Shown here: positions 45,801-58,380 of the stretch, one piece after another
Position numbering within the stretch: the first letter of the stretch is position 1
Layout: each line of letters starts with the position of its first letter
NCBI GenBank assembly: GCA_022702545.1
Contig: JAHRBC010000002.1
Span: forward strand, 7,192,001-7,256,000
DNA from: Phycomyces nitens
Lineage: Eukaryota; Mucoromycota; Mucoromycetes; Mucorales; Phycomycetaceae
Direction: 5' to 3'
Length of the DNA: 64,000 nucleotides
The notes under the pieces: generated by a model
Database searches by the model: none
The model's input: the letters and a program-made list of their open reading frames with translations, nothing else
What the model was told of the DNA's origin: nothing
Position numbers and translations under genes: made by a program

Positions 45801-48480
45801 TTTGTTTTGATTGACTTTGTAAAATAGAAATAGAGATCTAGGAGAGCGTTATATTGAATCTATTTCAAATAAGAACTGGAAGGTGATAGTATATAGCTTA
45901 TAATTAACGGTAGAAAAAAAATGGGATTCTATAAAAATCAACGCTTCGATAGGCTTTCCAGATGGCTAAGATTATGCTGATAATTACTTGGAGGATTGGA
46001 CGGAAAAATTGAGAGTGGGCGATCAGTGAGGTCAAGATGGAAGAATCCACAGTGTATGTCATTCGACTGTATTATATGGACAAGGTATTTGTCCTATATA
46101 TTTTCCTATATCGACCGTTTGTACGGATACTGATTGAGAAAGTGAGAAAGTGCGTCAATCTCAAATATGCAAACTTGACAAGTGTATGTAGAAAAGATCG
46201 AGGGAGTTCACTGGTAAAATGTCAGTTGGCATGGTGAGGTATTTGGTATAGCCCAGTACCAGATGTTTTAGGTTGTGATGAATTAGATAGAGCCAAAGTA
46301 GCTTCCTCTGGTTAGGATGCAGAAGAAAGTTCTCGGACGGCAATGTGGAGAAGTTTTGGCAAATATCATGCAAACGGATTGTGGAAAGGTTACTCAACCG
46401 TTTGTAGCTATTATAGAGGGTTGAGACAGGAAGCATACATTCAACAACAAGAGGGTGATCAGGAAGTCTTAAGCCAGAGTGGTCCCTGGAGTCCAAAGTG
46501 TCTTTCCAAAATAATGGAATAAACTTGTCTAATTCCTCAGCAAAGTCTTGGAACAGTTTTACAAGTAGGTAAGGTGAGTTGGTCTGTTCAAATGGCAGAC
46601 ACAAGCAAATGAATTGTAGATTATTGACAGATATAAATGCATCAGGAACCATAAGGCCTTTCCAACCAAAAGTATTTTGTGGACGGGGTCTTTGAATATC
46701 ACTACATCCAATAACCTGAGAGAGACAGGGGTAATATCTAGGTGTAATCAAGCAGAAAAGTCAAAAGAGGGGGTCTATTGAGGGTAGAATGGTAATTAGT
46801 GCATTACTCTTTGATTGTACAAATGGATATTGGAGTTTTAAAAAACGAGAGGGAGAAGAAAATCAGAGAAAGACTGGCTAGGATCGGTATAGCAACTCCA
46901 ACGTTGGACAGAGGATTTGTGAATTGGATTGTCAGAAATTGGTTGTATCCAATGTAAAGTTAGAAATTTCTACTAGATCTAGGGATCAAAGGTGTCCGGT
47001 TCTTCATGAAGTTTTGGAAAGCAAAGATAGGAAAGACTAGCCATTTGATGCATTTCTTAATGAAGAAACTGACTGACAACAGATATTAGTTTGTCCAAGA
47101 TAGTTTGTAAGACATTAGTGGCACAAAGGACATGACAGACACTGGTGAGAATCAAAGTGTCAATGGCAATAGTATGACCAACAATAAACTTGGATCGCTG
47201 TGAATATATGTTGCAGGCGAATTCGACAATGTTTATAAGCAAAGTACAAAAATATTTTTTCTTGGCAATTAATTTAATAAAAGTTAAACCCAAGTATGTA
47301 AGGGTAATTGGAGAGGTGCAATCGTACCATAAGGTAATTAACTTTGTCAATACAAATGATTATCGCTCTGAAAATGTGGCCACAAAGAGAGAGAAAGCCT
47401 GTGTCGTTTGCAGATTAATGCAAACATTGGAGGTACATGAGTTGGTATTCAGTTGTTTGTAGAACACATCGAGATCAGTTCGAGATTTAAGAAAAACCAG
47501 AATATCATCAGCATAAGCTAAAAATTTAACAGGAGGTGGGTCAGAAATGCTGTTGCCATCTGTGGCTACATTGAAGTTCGTAAGAGAGTAATCATTGACC
47601 AATTATTGTAGCAGTAGCTTAAAATTAAGATTAAAAAGTACAGAAGGCAGTGAATCTCCCTGGCGGAACCCTCGATGTTGTATAATTGGAGATGACAGAA
47701 AGCCGTTTCCATTGACGGAGATGTTTGTGTTGAAGAATAGCTACATGATACACTATACGATAGATTGTGGGAAATGGAAGTAATTAAGGCCTCGTCTCAA
47801 TTACCCAGAATGCCCACCGGTGTATGTTTTTGCCTCGTCGAGAATTAATCCAATTGATGAATCGGAGGTGTGTCTGGGATGATGGATTACCATACAGATC
47901 ATGAGCCCATTGTCTAAAATAAGACAACCTTTTACGAAGCCTGTTTGATATTAATTGATGAGAGGTTGCGGTGCATAAAGTACTCAAGAATTTAGTAGAC
48001 GAGTAAAGAGTTTCGCACAACAATGAATCAGTGCAATGGGGTACCAGTTCTATGGCTCAATAGATCGCTTTTCTTTGTAATGAGTTACAGTAAGGTAGAG
48101 CTTCAAGAAAGTGGGAATATACCTTGAGTCAGAGAGTAATTGTATATGATTATTATTAGGTAGGCATAACCATCCTTCAAAAAAAAGCATAGACCAGATC
48201 TCATAAGGTGAACCATCTAGCCTTGAACTGCTTTAGAAGGGAGAGCGTTTTGACGCTTAGAGAATTTCGTCGAATATAATGGGTACTGTCATTGAGATAC
48301 CAGATAGACTACCCAAAGCCTGTCTAGGTGGTAAGTTTGGAGCAAGTCATCAATAGATATGCTGTCAATGAGATCAACAGTATATAACTGCTTGAAAAAG
48401 TGTGTCCCAGCGTCAGGTATTGTGCTAGCTATATTACACTAGTTGAATGGCACTTGATGATTCAAGGAAAGTATATTTCT
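42850..48480 (-). mobile_element. L3 LINE fossil downstream of P2 (best preserved)
   Basis: Minus-strand RT blocks can be read in order despite frameshifts: SLTQGIFPLSWS-type and SHRTGTPL near 48,150-48,050, FVKGCLILDNGLM and IGLILDEAKTYTGGHSG near 47,930-47,810 (the AYDRV Asp is lost), GFLSSPIIQHRGFRQGDS near 47,700-47,650, LAYADDILVF at about 47,521-47,492 (catalytic Asp pair kept), and SPITLTYLGL near 47,290. The post-RT frame 46,161-46,751 contains LMVPDAFISVNN. A 3' part to about 42,850 aligns with the DNA after P1, P3 and at base 1. ORF1 and most of the endonuclease are missing. Confidence 0.75.
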
Positions 48481-48986
48481 TGTAGCTGCCTTGGCCGCAA
48501 TTGTACACTCATAGCCAGGATCTCGACATTGTCTTGTTAAAAATTTTCAATTTCAAGCTCAACAAAAAGAAGTTGGCTGTTCCATACATGCTCTATCTTA
48601 AATTTGCGCCTAATCCTGTTGCGTTTTCTTTATATAGTCTTCTCTTGCTATGTTCGCCAAAAAGCAATTTGTTTGCGACGATTATCGCTTTAAAGAAGTT
48701 TTTAAATAACAGCAATGATGCATATATGGTACCATTTTTTACTCTCTTAACTCTACCAATCTTATCAATAGGATTTATAAATTATGTATACTTTTATATA
48801 GACACGCACATATTTTAGTTGAAGATACTCCAGCTTGCTATGTAGTGTCCTTTGAAGTAAGCAGTTAATAGTAGATAATGTTTCATTTATAAAAAAAATG
48901 ACTTTTTTCAATGCTGTGTATGCATTAAAAAGGAAATTATGAAGTAAAAAAATAAACTTATAGGTATACCCTATTTTGGCACGAAC
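48481..48986. other. Upstream region of P3
   Basis: Non-coding. It shares blocks with the P2 upstream DNA (about 40,380-40,500) and, from 48,790, is nearly identical to the P1 upstream DNA from 28,488. The point where identity with P1 begins is the T2 insertion site. Confidence 0.6.
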
Positions 48987-49060
48987 GCCAAGTCATCACA
49001 AACAATGATTACGTGTACTATTTTCTGGTCAGTAGTGCGTCCCAATCAAAATAAATAGAG
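48987..49060 (+). promoter_or_regulatory. Promoter of P3
   Basis: GCCAAGTCATCACAA at 48,987-49,001, CCAAT at 49,042-49,046 and an AAATAAATAG box, spaced from the ATG as in P1. Confidence 0.6.
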
Positions 49061-49112
49061 GGGCTTTTGTCTTTTCTCATTCCTTGCCTTTCTTTCAGCT
49101 ATTTATTACAAT

Positions 49113-50194
49113 ATGCTTGCTTTCACCACCTCAAACACCGCAACTTTTGCTCTCGCTCCTCTTGGGACTTCTGTTCCTTTGTCGGTCTCTTCTGAAGCCC
49201 TTGAATCTTTGGACGTCTCGCCCGTCAAGGCGTCTCTTGCTGTTGGTGCAGCCTGCGCCGCGATTGCCGCCCCTCTCTTTTTCCAGGCAGTTGCAAGAGC
49301 CCCTGCCACTCCCTCTGCCGTCCCCTCTGCCACACCAACACTTCGTGTGTTCAGAGTTGCTGCCCAAGGTATGTTCCTATCATTTGTCATAGTATGATAT
49401 GTTCCCAAAAATGACCACGATACTCAAAAACCATCATTCACTTGATAGTATCTGGTCGTAAGAGAAAGCACTCTGAGATCACTGGTGGTGATGAGGAGGT
49501 TGGCCGCCCCACCTCCCGCCGTCGCATTGGGGAATATGTTCTATCGAGCGATGTTTCATCGGAAAACGCTCCATTGGTCAACATACCATCGGACAGCGCT
49601 TCATTGGAGGGTAAGTAGCTAAATCATTTCCTAATACGTTTTTTCATGTATTGACCTATATTCCACTTGTCATTCTTAGAAGTACCTGCCCCAAGAGGTG
49701 TCAAGCGCACGCGTGACATTGACGCTGACGAACTCGAGCAAGTGTACACGAGAGTAAAGGCTCGTTACGATGCTGGGCCTGTCCTCGCCCACCCATTCAG
49801 AAGTGTACCATTAGATCTCTGTACATGGGTGGTGCGCCGAGAGCACATGCTTGAGCTCGAGGACCTCTACCGCGACATGACAGTAGCACGGGAGGAGTTC
49901 ATCAAGCAGCAGCAGCAACAGCAGCAGACTCCTCCCAGCCCTGTCGAAGAGGTTGGACAGGCCTCCACCAGCCAGCAACCTGGCCAAGAAACCTCTCCTC
50001 CCTCCGGCCCTTCAGAGGAGGTTAACACCAGTGGCATCTCTGAAGAGCCGGCCGGCCAAGAAGCCTCTCCTCCCTCTGGCCCTTCGGAGGAGATTGACAC
50101 CAACGGAGTCTCTGGCGAACTGGCCGGCCAGCCCACTCCTTGGGAGAAGGCCGTGAACGTCGCGGCCGCAGTGAAGAGGTTCTTTTCTCTTTAA
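49113..50194 (+). CDS. P3, unknown three-exon protein of 310 residues
   Basis: Exons 49,113-49,368, 49,449-49,610 and 49,680-50,194 have the same lengths and phases as P1, giving 310 residues. It has the hydrophobic LAVGAACAAIAAPLFF segment, the basic GRKRKHSE exon, the VPAPRGVKRTRDIDADELE block, a Gln run, two GQE-SPPSGPSEE repeats and the PWEKAVNVAAAVKRFFSL end. Differences from P1 are mostly substitutions in the Ser/Thr/Pro-rich parts. Equal exon lengths with substitutions but no frame damage suggest selection on the protein. Function unknown. Confidence 0.85.
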
Positions 50195-50209
50195 GAACCT
50201 CTTTACTGC
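50168..50209 (+). promoter_or_regulatory. Hairpin 1 at the P3 stop codon
   Basis: Left arm 50,168-50,184, right arm 50,193-50,209. A C-to-T change in the right arm leaves a G-U pair at a different position from that in P2. The TAA is at the loop/right-arm border as in P1. Hairpin 2 follows at about 50,210-50,241 with one mismatch. Confidence 0.85.
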
Positions 50210-50272
50210 CAAGCCCAACCACCTGATCCAGGCTGGGCTTGTTCTCAATATCCGGCTCGAAGATTCTGGCAG

Positions 50273-50390
50273 AAGCAACAGGAAGCAACAGGAAGTAACA
50301 AGATTGAAACGTACCCGACTAACAATCTTGTGACTAACATAGCAACAGGGAGCAACACAAAGCAACACAAAGCAACAGGAACTAACATTA
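50273..50390 (+). repeat. AGCAACA repeats and hairpin 3 after P3
   Basis: Same layout as P1 with fewer repeat units. ACAAGATTG (50,298-50,306) pairs perfectly with CAATCTTGT (50,323-50,331). A TTGTATT-rich tract follows at about 50,450-50,590. Confidence 0.75.
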
Positions 50391-50825
50391 TTGGCTCTTT
50401 TTTTGTGTATTAGCAGAAAGGCATCTGGTGTTCTGGTTCTTTTTTGGATATTTTATTGTATCAAACCAAATTGTATTATATTATATTGTATCAAATCAAA
50501 TTGTATTGTATTGTATCAGACTGAATTGTATCAGACTGAATTGTATTCAATTGAATTGTATTATATCAAACCAAATTGTACTTTCTTTTATTTTTATGTA
50601 TTGGCCTTAGTTGCCTCGAGCACATCTGCTTCAAATTGAAATATATTATCATTGCCCTTGGTGCGGTATAAAACTCTATATGCGTCTGAAACTATCTTTG
50701 AGTTCAAGCGAACATAAACCAACTGCTATAAAGCACAAAAGTCTTGTGCCGTTGAAGCTTTCTGATGATTAGCTAGATGTACACCTTTTGTAAATCAAGC
50801 ACTTTTGCAACGAAAACCACAAAAT

Positions 50826-52784
50826 AAAGTCTCGACGATATATTCTCCACAATATTCTTTGCCTGTGAATCATACTATGGCAGAAAAATTAACAATGTGT
50901 TAATACGAGAAAATCCCAAATTATAGGTATGAATTTAAAGTCGGTAAAGGCTTTGACGATAGATCCTCGTGTGTGATCCCTGATCAAGCAATCAAAAAAG
51001 ATGAGAATGTACCAAAGATTGATTTCCAAAGGAGCGGAAAGAAAATGTAGAGATTATAAATGATGAATATATAGCGGTTCTAGTTTGAGGAATATATTAA
51101 TTATATAATTTTGTTGTTATTTGGGAAATGAGTATATGGAGATAAGATCAATGTCAGAGAAGAGGTGTGTGATAACTTTTAAGCCGTACTAAGAATCAAA
51201 GGCGGTTGAAGCGGGACAAGTTTGAAGTGAAATTCCCTGTAAAAGTTCTATATGGCAAGCATGGTCCCACGCAAAACTAAATCAGCAGGTGCAATACTAT
51301 CTAGTGCTGATAAGAATATAAAGGTCTGAAAAGCCTTGGAAAGTACAATGGGCAGAGGAATGATATTTAGGAGATTTGACCAGATTCTTATTCACACACA
51401 AAAGTTAAAAATATGTGCATAGATAAAGTGAAATTACGACTTGACCAAGCAATGCTGAGCAATATAGAGAGAATAAGATCCAAATGTGGGTATGGCGTGA
51501 TAAAGGAGGGTATAGAAAGAGAGCAAAGGACCAAAAGAAACCCAATTGAGGTTTTTGAAAGGATGTATTTTTTGGGACTGGTACTAAAGCATTGTGAAGA
51601 GCAAGCAGGACAATTTGAACGAATGGAGAGATGAGGTTAATACTTACATAAAATCCGTACATGTAGCCGGGATAGGGTTGATTGTGAACCATTTATAAGT
51701 ATACAAGTCCAGTTCGCAAAATATTATAAAAAAAGGGAGTTTATTCTAAAAGAATAACGGGGTAAAGGATCAATATTGGATTGTATAGTCTATTAGAAAT
51801 CTTATTAAGCATAAATATATCAAAATTATCTTCAAAATTTACCAGGATAGCCAGCAAGATGAACTAAGGTGAGGATCAATTCTTATGTATGATAGAAATA
51901 TTATTAGCCAAATTTCAAAATTAAGTAATATATGCTAAAGTTATTAATGGAGATTATACGTCGTAGTCAGTGAAAATAACAGAAATGTGGCTAGGCATTG
52001 ATGTTAAGAAACAAATACTCCAGAAAAAGAAAAGACGAAGTAATTGATAGTGGATCTTCAGATTGAAGGAAAGTGGAAAGGCATAGAGAAAACAAAGCCG
52101 CAAGATTTAAAGATGTCTTAAATGAGATATTACAACCAGAATATTTGAAGGGCACATTGTTGCATACTGGAATCTAGAATAGCAAGATTGTCTTTCTATC
52201 TGGGTATTTACAAAGTGGCCGGGAAAATGAGAGGAAATAATCCAAGACAGCAAATTTGTCATACTATGGTTCAATTCTTCTCAAAGAAAGAGGCAGAAGA
52301 AGAATAACACTGCCAAGACAAGCAAAAGGTCAGAAAAACCCATGGAGTTCATACTTGTAGCATGGCTATAGAAGAAGATCGATTGCGAGCTATGGATATT
52401 ATAGCTGGTCTCAATTTCTTGGAAAAATAAGGAGATCATGATAGCTCCGATGAACAATTGAAAATATTCGTAAAAATCCAAGGTATCAAAGAGATGTGTA
52501 TAATGCTTTACCATCCCAAGCAGTAATAGTGTATCCACGGAGGAATTGGATTATTTCAGCAGTGCAAGGTACTTAACTACGCTGAATCAAAGGTAACTAC
52601 TATGTAGAGTATATACAAGAAGGCGGTGACAAGACTGAGTGTCTGCGAGGCAATATTGAGATCAAAGAAAGTGATTTCGAGATATCGACAAAAATGTAGA
52701 TAAAACGAGCAATTAAAGAAAAAAAGGTAGACCTCTCAAGACTTCGCCTTTTTTATAATTGAAAGATTACATTATTTTTGGTGG
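50826..52784 (-). mobile_element. L3 LINE fossil, 3' portion (copy B)
   Basis: Copy of 1-1,960. It directly follows the P3 3' region, which shows what must lie to the left of base 1. No intact frame. Confidence 0.5.
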
Positions 52785-53233
52785 TAAGATTATCAGCTCA
52801 AACACTTGACTTGTGTAGCAACAAAGAGCAAACAGAGACCGCCTTTTTATTCTGTTGGTCTTGGCAAAGGTGAGAGAGTGTAAAAGGTGTGCGGTTAAAT
52901 GTATTACCTTACATGTCTCTCACATCAAAGCGTGTGTAGCAGTACATGAGAATACAAGGAGTAGTAAAACAGTGAGCTGTTAAATTAAGCAATAATCAAA
53001 GAAAATACTAAAGAGAGCGATACCTAGGGCTTTGTTGGCTTCTTGACAGTTGGAGTTAAAGTTGAACACTAGTAAATTTTGTATTTTCTGCACTCCAGAG
53101 TGGTCCGTGCACTGGTTGCATAAAATAATCAGTCGGTAAAGTAGGGACACACAAAGGTCTTGGCAGTCACTGGACAAACGGTTTCATCCCAAAGAATCAA
53201 TAAGAGAAAATAGTCGTGGCTTTCTCCGCTAAT

Positions 53234-54663
53234 ACCCTGGAACCGCCAGGAACGGAAAAAATCCAATAATCCCTTCACCGCACGCAAAACAAGATGATCT
53301 TGTTACCAATTCTTCGACCACTCCCACTATCCGCCTTAGCCACCGAGATAACGCTAGAAAGGGTATCCATATAGTTGCTCCCAAGTATTCTCCTCCTACT
53401 TTGACCCAACGTCGTGTATGGCGACGTGGGTCTCATAAACACTCATTTTTCTTTGATCTTTCTGAGGTGAAGATGCCTCTTGTTCCTTTCCTCCAATTGG
53501 CAAAAGGCTAGATTGCTGAAGAAGATGGGGAGGGTATACTCACCCACAAGAATTGTCCAAATACCTTGGTAGAGTTTACGCTGACTTCAGCCGAAGCATT
53601 TCAGCGTCTGTTAGACACAGGTCTGAAAATCAGAGCTGTTTCTCATTATTCATCTGCTAGCTTGACCCCTGATTCTAAAATCATAAAAATGCAGCTATTA
53701 CGTCTTCCCATTGTCTCAGTAGCCCTTGTTGAACAAGGAGTACGAAAAGCTTTCTAGCCTTTTGGCACTATAGTAGAGTTTGGTATTATATTTCATTGTG
53801 GATGGATATCGCATGAAGGCCATGCGATGTTAGAGTTTCTTAAAGGTGGCACGGATCCGATCTGTCTCACCCACAAGCTGTTGTGGGATGACCAATACCA
53901 GTTTTTGGGGACATGGGCAAAAATGCCTGAATTTTGCCGATACTGTCATGCTGATGATCATCTTATCCATGGTTGTTCAGATCGCCTCAAGATAGAATGT
54001 TTCTCTTGTCATAATTTGGGACATGTGGCTAAAGACTGCCTACGCAACAACACTGACTTGACCCACAAGAAGCCAAGAGGCACCCCAGTAAATGGGAAGT
54101 ACTCAACAACCCTGAACTCCGGAACCCTCGTAACCAAACGACAGACTCGGTTAGACGATTTTTCCTCACTCCTCGCCACTGACCCTTTTCTTGCAAATCA
54201 AGTTGGCAAACTGATTGACAAAGCCAATAAACGGGCTATATCATAGCTAAACGGACCTTTGAGTGATGCTGGTGCCAAAGACTCTGACGAATCACGCCGC
54301 CAGGATGTGCTGTTAGATAATAGAATTGGAACACAAGAACAATACAGTGCCAACGAACAGGAAGATGATACAGAAATGGGATCATCTTCCTCTGAAGAGG
54401 AGAGGGGGCCTTACAACAACTTTGATGGCAACATGCCTTCCCACAGCAATGCTTATGATGCCGATAATGACCAGACAATTGTGCCTGATGAGATATAGTC
54501 TCACGGAGTCACTCCGGAGATTCTAATCCCAACACAGACTACGTCAAAACCTACGTCCATCACACAAACCAAACACCACATGAACCCCACTGATGCCTCC
54601 TTCAAGTCGACCTACACCACAAAGTCTGGTCGTACGGTCAAAACCCCTAATAGATACTTATGA
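53234..54663 (+). pseudogene. L1 ORF1, copy B
   Basis: The 139-codon zinc-knuckle part (53,827-54,246) is identical in translation to copy A; the acidic segment 54,259-54,498 differs at two residues. The stops at 53,755-53,757, 54,244-54,246 and 54,496-54,498 coincide with those of copy A. Confidence 0.85.
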
Positions 54664-54689
54664 ATAGAGTATACCACTACGATATTCAA

Positions 54690-55329
54690 TTTGGATCCCT
54701 CAATTGTAGGGGTCTAGCCAAAGTGAATGACATGAACGAACGACGAGTTTTTATTAGATTTCTAAGGATGCAATCCCTTTAACTACTTGCTCTTCAAGAA
54801 ACATACGCCTCTCCCGGCTTACAAGACACCCTCTACATGGAATTTCAAGCTTCTCATAGCCTATGGTCTGCCCACTGCGGATTGGTTTCTCTCTCTCCCA
54901 GCCACTCCCCCCTCAACTGACGAGTTCTTTTGGCTTTTGTCACTCATGCTGACAACAAGTTTGAACCCTTTGAAGTCTTGTTCCTTTACGCTACTGCTCA
55001 ACCTTCCCCTCAATATACCTTTTTCAACAGACTTACATCACTTTCCACCTTCCAGAATCTCGCTTCTTTACCTCGACTTGTGATAGCTGGGGACTGCAAT
55101 TACTCGACTAATCCCAATGGACCACAGCCACGAGTTCCTACCTCCTGGCTTTCTCTACTGTCTACAAACTTTACAGATTGTCATGCTTCCCCAACACGCG
55201 TTCGTGCCCAACTTTCCGTAGGGGAACTACAACTTCGACCATAGACTATATTTTTGCCTCCAATGACATTGCTCGCTCGACACATTCTGCCCAAGTAGAC
55301 GTTATCTACGGCAAATGGACTGACCATAC
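54690..55329 (+). pseudogene. L1 ORF2, APE endonuclease domain, copy B
   Basis: Same motifs as copy A (LALQET, IAGDCNYS, TIDYIFAS) and the same frameshift and stops. One longer start-to-stop frame (54,930-55,244) arises from a change upstream of the FEVLFLYATAQP motif. Confidence 0.8.
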
Positions 55330-57727
55330 ATAGCTTTCAACACATATCTCTCTTTCCTCACCTCCCAAAGTCCGTGGTATCTGGCGAGCTAACCCTTTCC
55401 TAGCACGCAATCCTGTCGTTTGCGAGCTGTTGAACGAACTCTTGACTGCCTTGGGTCACACCCTAGCCACCATGTCCTCTCCTCAAGAACGCTGGGAACG
55501 AGCTAAACTAGAAGTCCAGACTGTAGCTCAAAAATTTAGCAAGAAGGTTGCTACCCTGCGTGCAGGGCGAATATGGCGAGAACAAGGCGAGCGTTCAGCA
55601 GGGTACCTTAAGCGAACCATCACAACACGGCAAGCCAAACGGTCAATGCCTACTCTTCAGCATCCCAATTCTAGTGAGCTATGCCTGACCTCCTCAACGA
55701 TGACATTGGCGGCCTCGGCTTTCTATAGGCACATCTATAGTGCTGATCCTGTTGATGCTCAAGCTACAGAAACTCTCCTTGCCTCGATTCCAGAGGACTG
55801 TCACCTTGACAGCGACACAGCTACGTCCCCAGTTCCTGACATCACTTTGGATGAAATTTTGGATGGTGTCTCCCGCTCTCCTCACAAGAGTAGCCCTGGT
55901 TTAGATGGCCTCCCGAACGAGATTCTTCGGCTGGTGCTCGCCCACCCAGACATGTCAAATACAGTTGTACAGATGTACAATGATGCTTTCTCGTGTGCAG
56001 TTTTTCCTCCTAGTTGGAAGACTACTTGTATGACACTCCTTCCAAAGAAAGATAAACTATCTTCACTTACCAACTGGCGACCCATTTCATTGATTAATAC
56101 GGATGCTAAAGTGTCCATTCGCCTAATCAATACACGGATGGTTTATGCCTCTCAGCCTCTCATCAACACCTTCCAAACAGGTTTCCTCCATGGCCGGTTC
56201 ACTGATGACAATGGCTTACTGACAGGGTTGATTATGGATGACGCCACTTGCACCAAATCTCGGGCCATTGGGCTACTACTCGACCAGGAAAAAGCCTACG
56301 ACCGGGTACACTCCGCAAACCTAGGGTCTGTTCTCCGTCATTTTGGCTTTCCAAACACTCTTGTTACTTCACTTTTGGGCCTCTTCTTTGGCACTGCCAT
56401 TAATGTGAATATCAATGGGTTCCTGTCAGACCCTGTTCCGCACCACCGGGGCTTACGCCAAGGTGACCCTCTATAACCAGTGCGTTTCAACCTAGCGTTC
56501 GAGGCTTTCCTTCGATCTTTGTTGCAGGATACCTCATTCCAAGGGTACTCTTTTGGCGGCTCCCCTTCCTCTTCTTTGCAAATTATCCCCCCTTCAGTCA
56601 AGCTTATAGTATATACAGATGTTGCTTTAGTATTTGTCGCTAATGCACATGATCTTGACTGTCTCTACCACTGGCTCAATACGTATACCAAGGCGTACAA
56701 TGCCAAGATAAACTTCTCAAAGACCACAACCTTCTCTCTATCAGGTGCACCACTGCCAGACTAGTCCAATCCTCTAGCACAGCACCAAATTGTAGATCGG
56801 TGAGATCGTTCCTCCAGCGCGCCAGTCATCTACCTTGGCTTCCAGTTGGCCCTATCCTTGAACCAACACCGCCTCTTTCAAGCCAACTTGTTGGCCAAGA
56901 TTAAAGCTGCTTGTCATATCCACTCTCAGTGGTCACTCTCGGTTCTCAGTCAAGCCACCATTCTCAACACATTGATTCTGTCTACCCTTTGGCACGTTCT
57001 ACGAGTCACTCCTCTTCCCTCGGATTTCCTTTGACAAGTACGCTCTTGTGGATACCAGTTTCTCATGCACCGCATGTTTTCCCCAATCAAGTATGACTAT
57101 CTGGTAGCTCCCAAAGCAGTTGGGGGTCTTGGAATCTTGTACCCACAACGACATCAGCTTGCTCTGCAACTACGCTGGATTCGGCCACTCGTAAATGGTG
57201 ATCCTCCTTCCTTTATCTTGCCGTACATTAGTTACGTTATCTGTAACCTTGATAATACTATAGATCCGCTGTTACCTTTACTTTACCCTTCTCTCCGACA
57301 CCAATCTTTCAATACAGGTATAAATCCACTAGGCTTGCTCATGAAAGTGTTTGATCTCCTTCCACGTACTCCTCCAACTCGTCCACTCTCTGCAGCTACG
57401 TCCCCGAGGCTTCCTCTCTCCTCTGCCTGGGAACCCACCATTCAAGGATTTCATCCGTCTAAAGGACATTGCCATGTCTTGATATCAGATGCATTCATCT
57501 ATGATGATGGCATTGGCTACCTCCGTCATCGTCCCCCTTCAGAAGTTATGCGTTTCCGGAACCACGTTTCTCGCTTTCGGAAATCACACCACCAAGACCT
57601 ACTTCTCTTGACTGGGTCACTAGTTCTTAACTGTCTTCCTGCCACCTCCTCTCTTTCGGCACAAGAATTGGGTGTATTTGATCTCTCTCCGATCTTCAGT
57701 CCAAATAGAAGTTCTTCTGGCCCATAA
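55232..57727 (+). pseudogene. L1 ORF2, reverse transcriptase domain, copy B, active site mutated
   Basis: Same frame and stops as copy A. The catalytic motif here is YTDVALVF (about 56,617-56,640): the second Asp of the YxDD pair is Val through an A-to-T change (GAT to GTT). Other blocks (SSPGLDG, FQTGFLHGR, KAYDRV, GLRQGDPL plus TAA) are kept. The post-RT frame 57,065-57,727 has scattered substitutions. Confidence 0.9.
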
Positions 57728-58380
57728 ACATCCATCACTCTACCCGGAATATCCGGTTCCGTTTTCTTCACGATAAGCTCTCATCTAGCCAGCGCCTAAA
57801 CCAGATCCTCCCAGTCGTTTTTCCTTCTCCACTATGCCGTGTATGCCAGCTCTCAACTGATACCGATGTGCACTTTCTTTACCTCTGTCTACAAAAGTAG
57901 TTTGTTTGGATAGTGGTCTGGTAAAGTTTTTTTTTTGGGAATGAACCTCATCCTGCTGACGTGGAACGTGCCCTCCACACCTTCTCATTCCCCCGCATTG
58001 TCTTGACTTCCTCCCTTTGTCCCGAACAGGTGATGTCTGGCATCTTGCTTGCCATCTGGAGAAGTTATTGGCAACGGAAAGTAGATGAAGTCCCATTTTC
58101 GGCCATGTCCACAATCTCTGGAGCGATTAAGCTGATCCTGGTGTTTGTTTCCGAAAGGACAAATTGACCATGGATCCCTTTTTCTGCTCTTTTGCTCAAT
58201 TTTTTTTGTACTCTTTATTTCTGTCTCTGCTCTTATTTCCTCAAGATGCTTCTTGGATTTTGATTTACTTTATTTCTATTATTCCAAAAAACTGTCTACA
58301 CCACTCAACGTGGCGAGTAAGCAATAAGTAAGCAATAAAAATATGAACCCGCCTCCACCTACAAAAAAGAAGAAAAAGAT

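Larger units (their letters stand above)
52785..58380 (+). mobile_element. L1 LINE, copy B, inactive
   Basis: Same structure as 2,567-8,160 with the same stops and frameshift. It contains ORF1 (53,234-54,663), endonuclease (54,690-55,329), RT (55,232-57,727) and the C-terminal cluster, then the A-rich tail near 58,370. Because the decay is shared, it was copied as DNA, not by retrotransposition. Confidence 0.9.
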
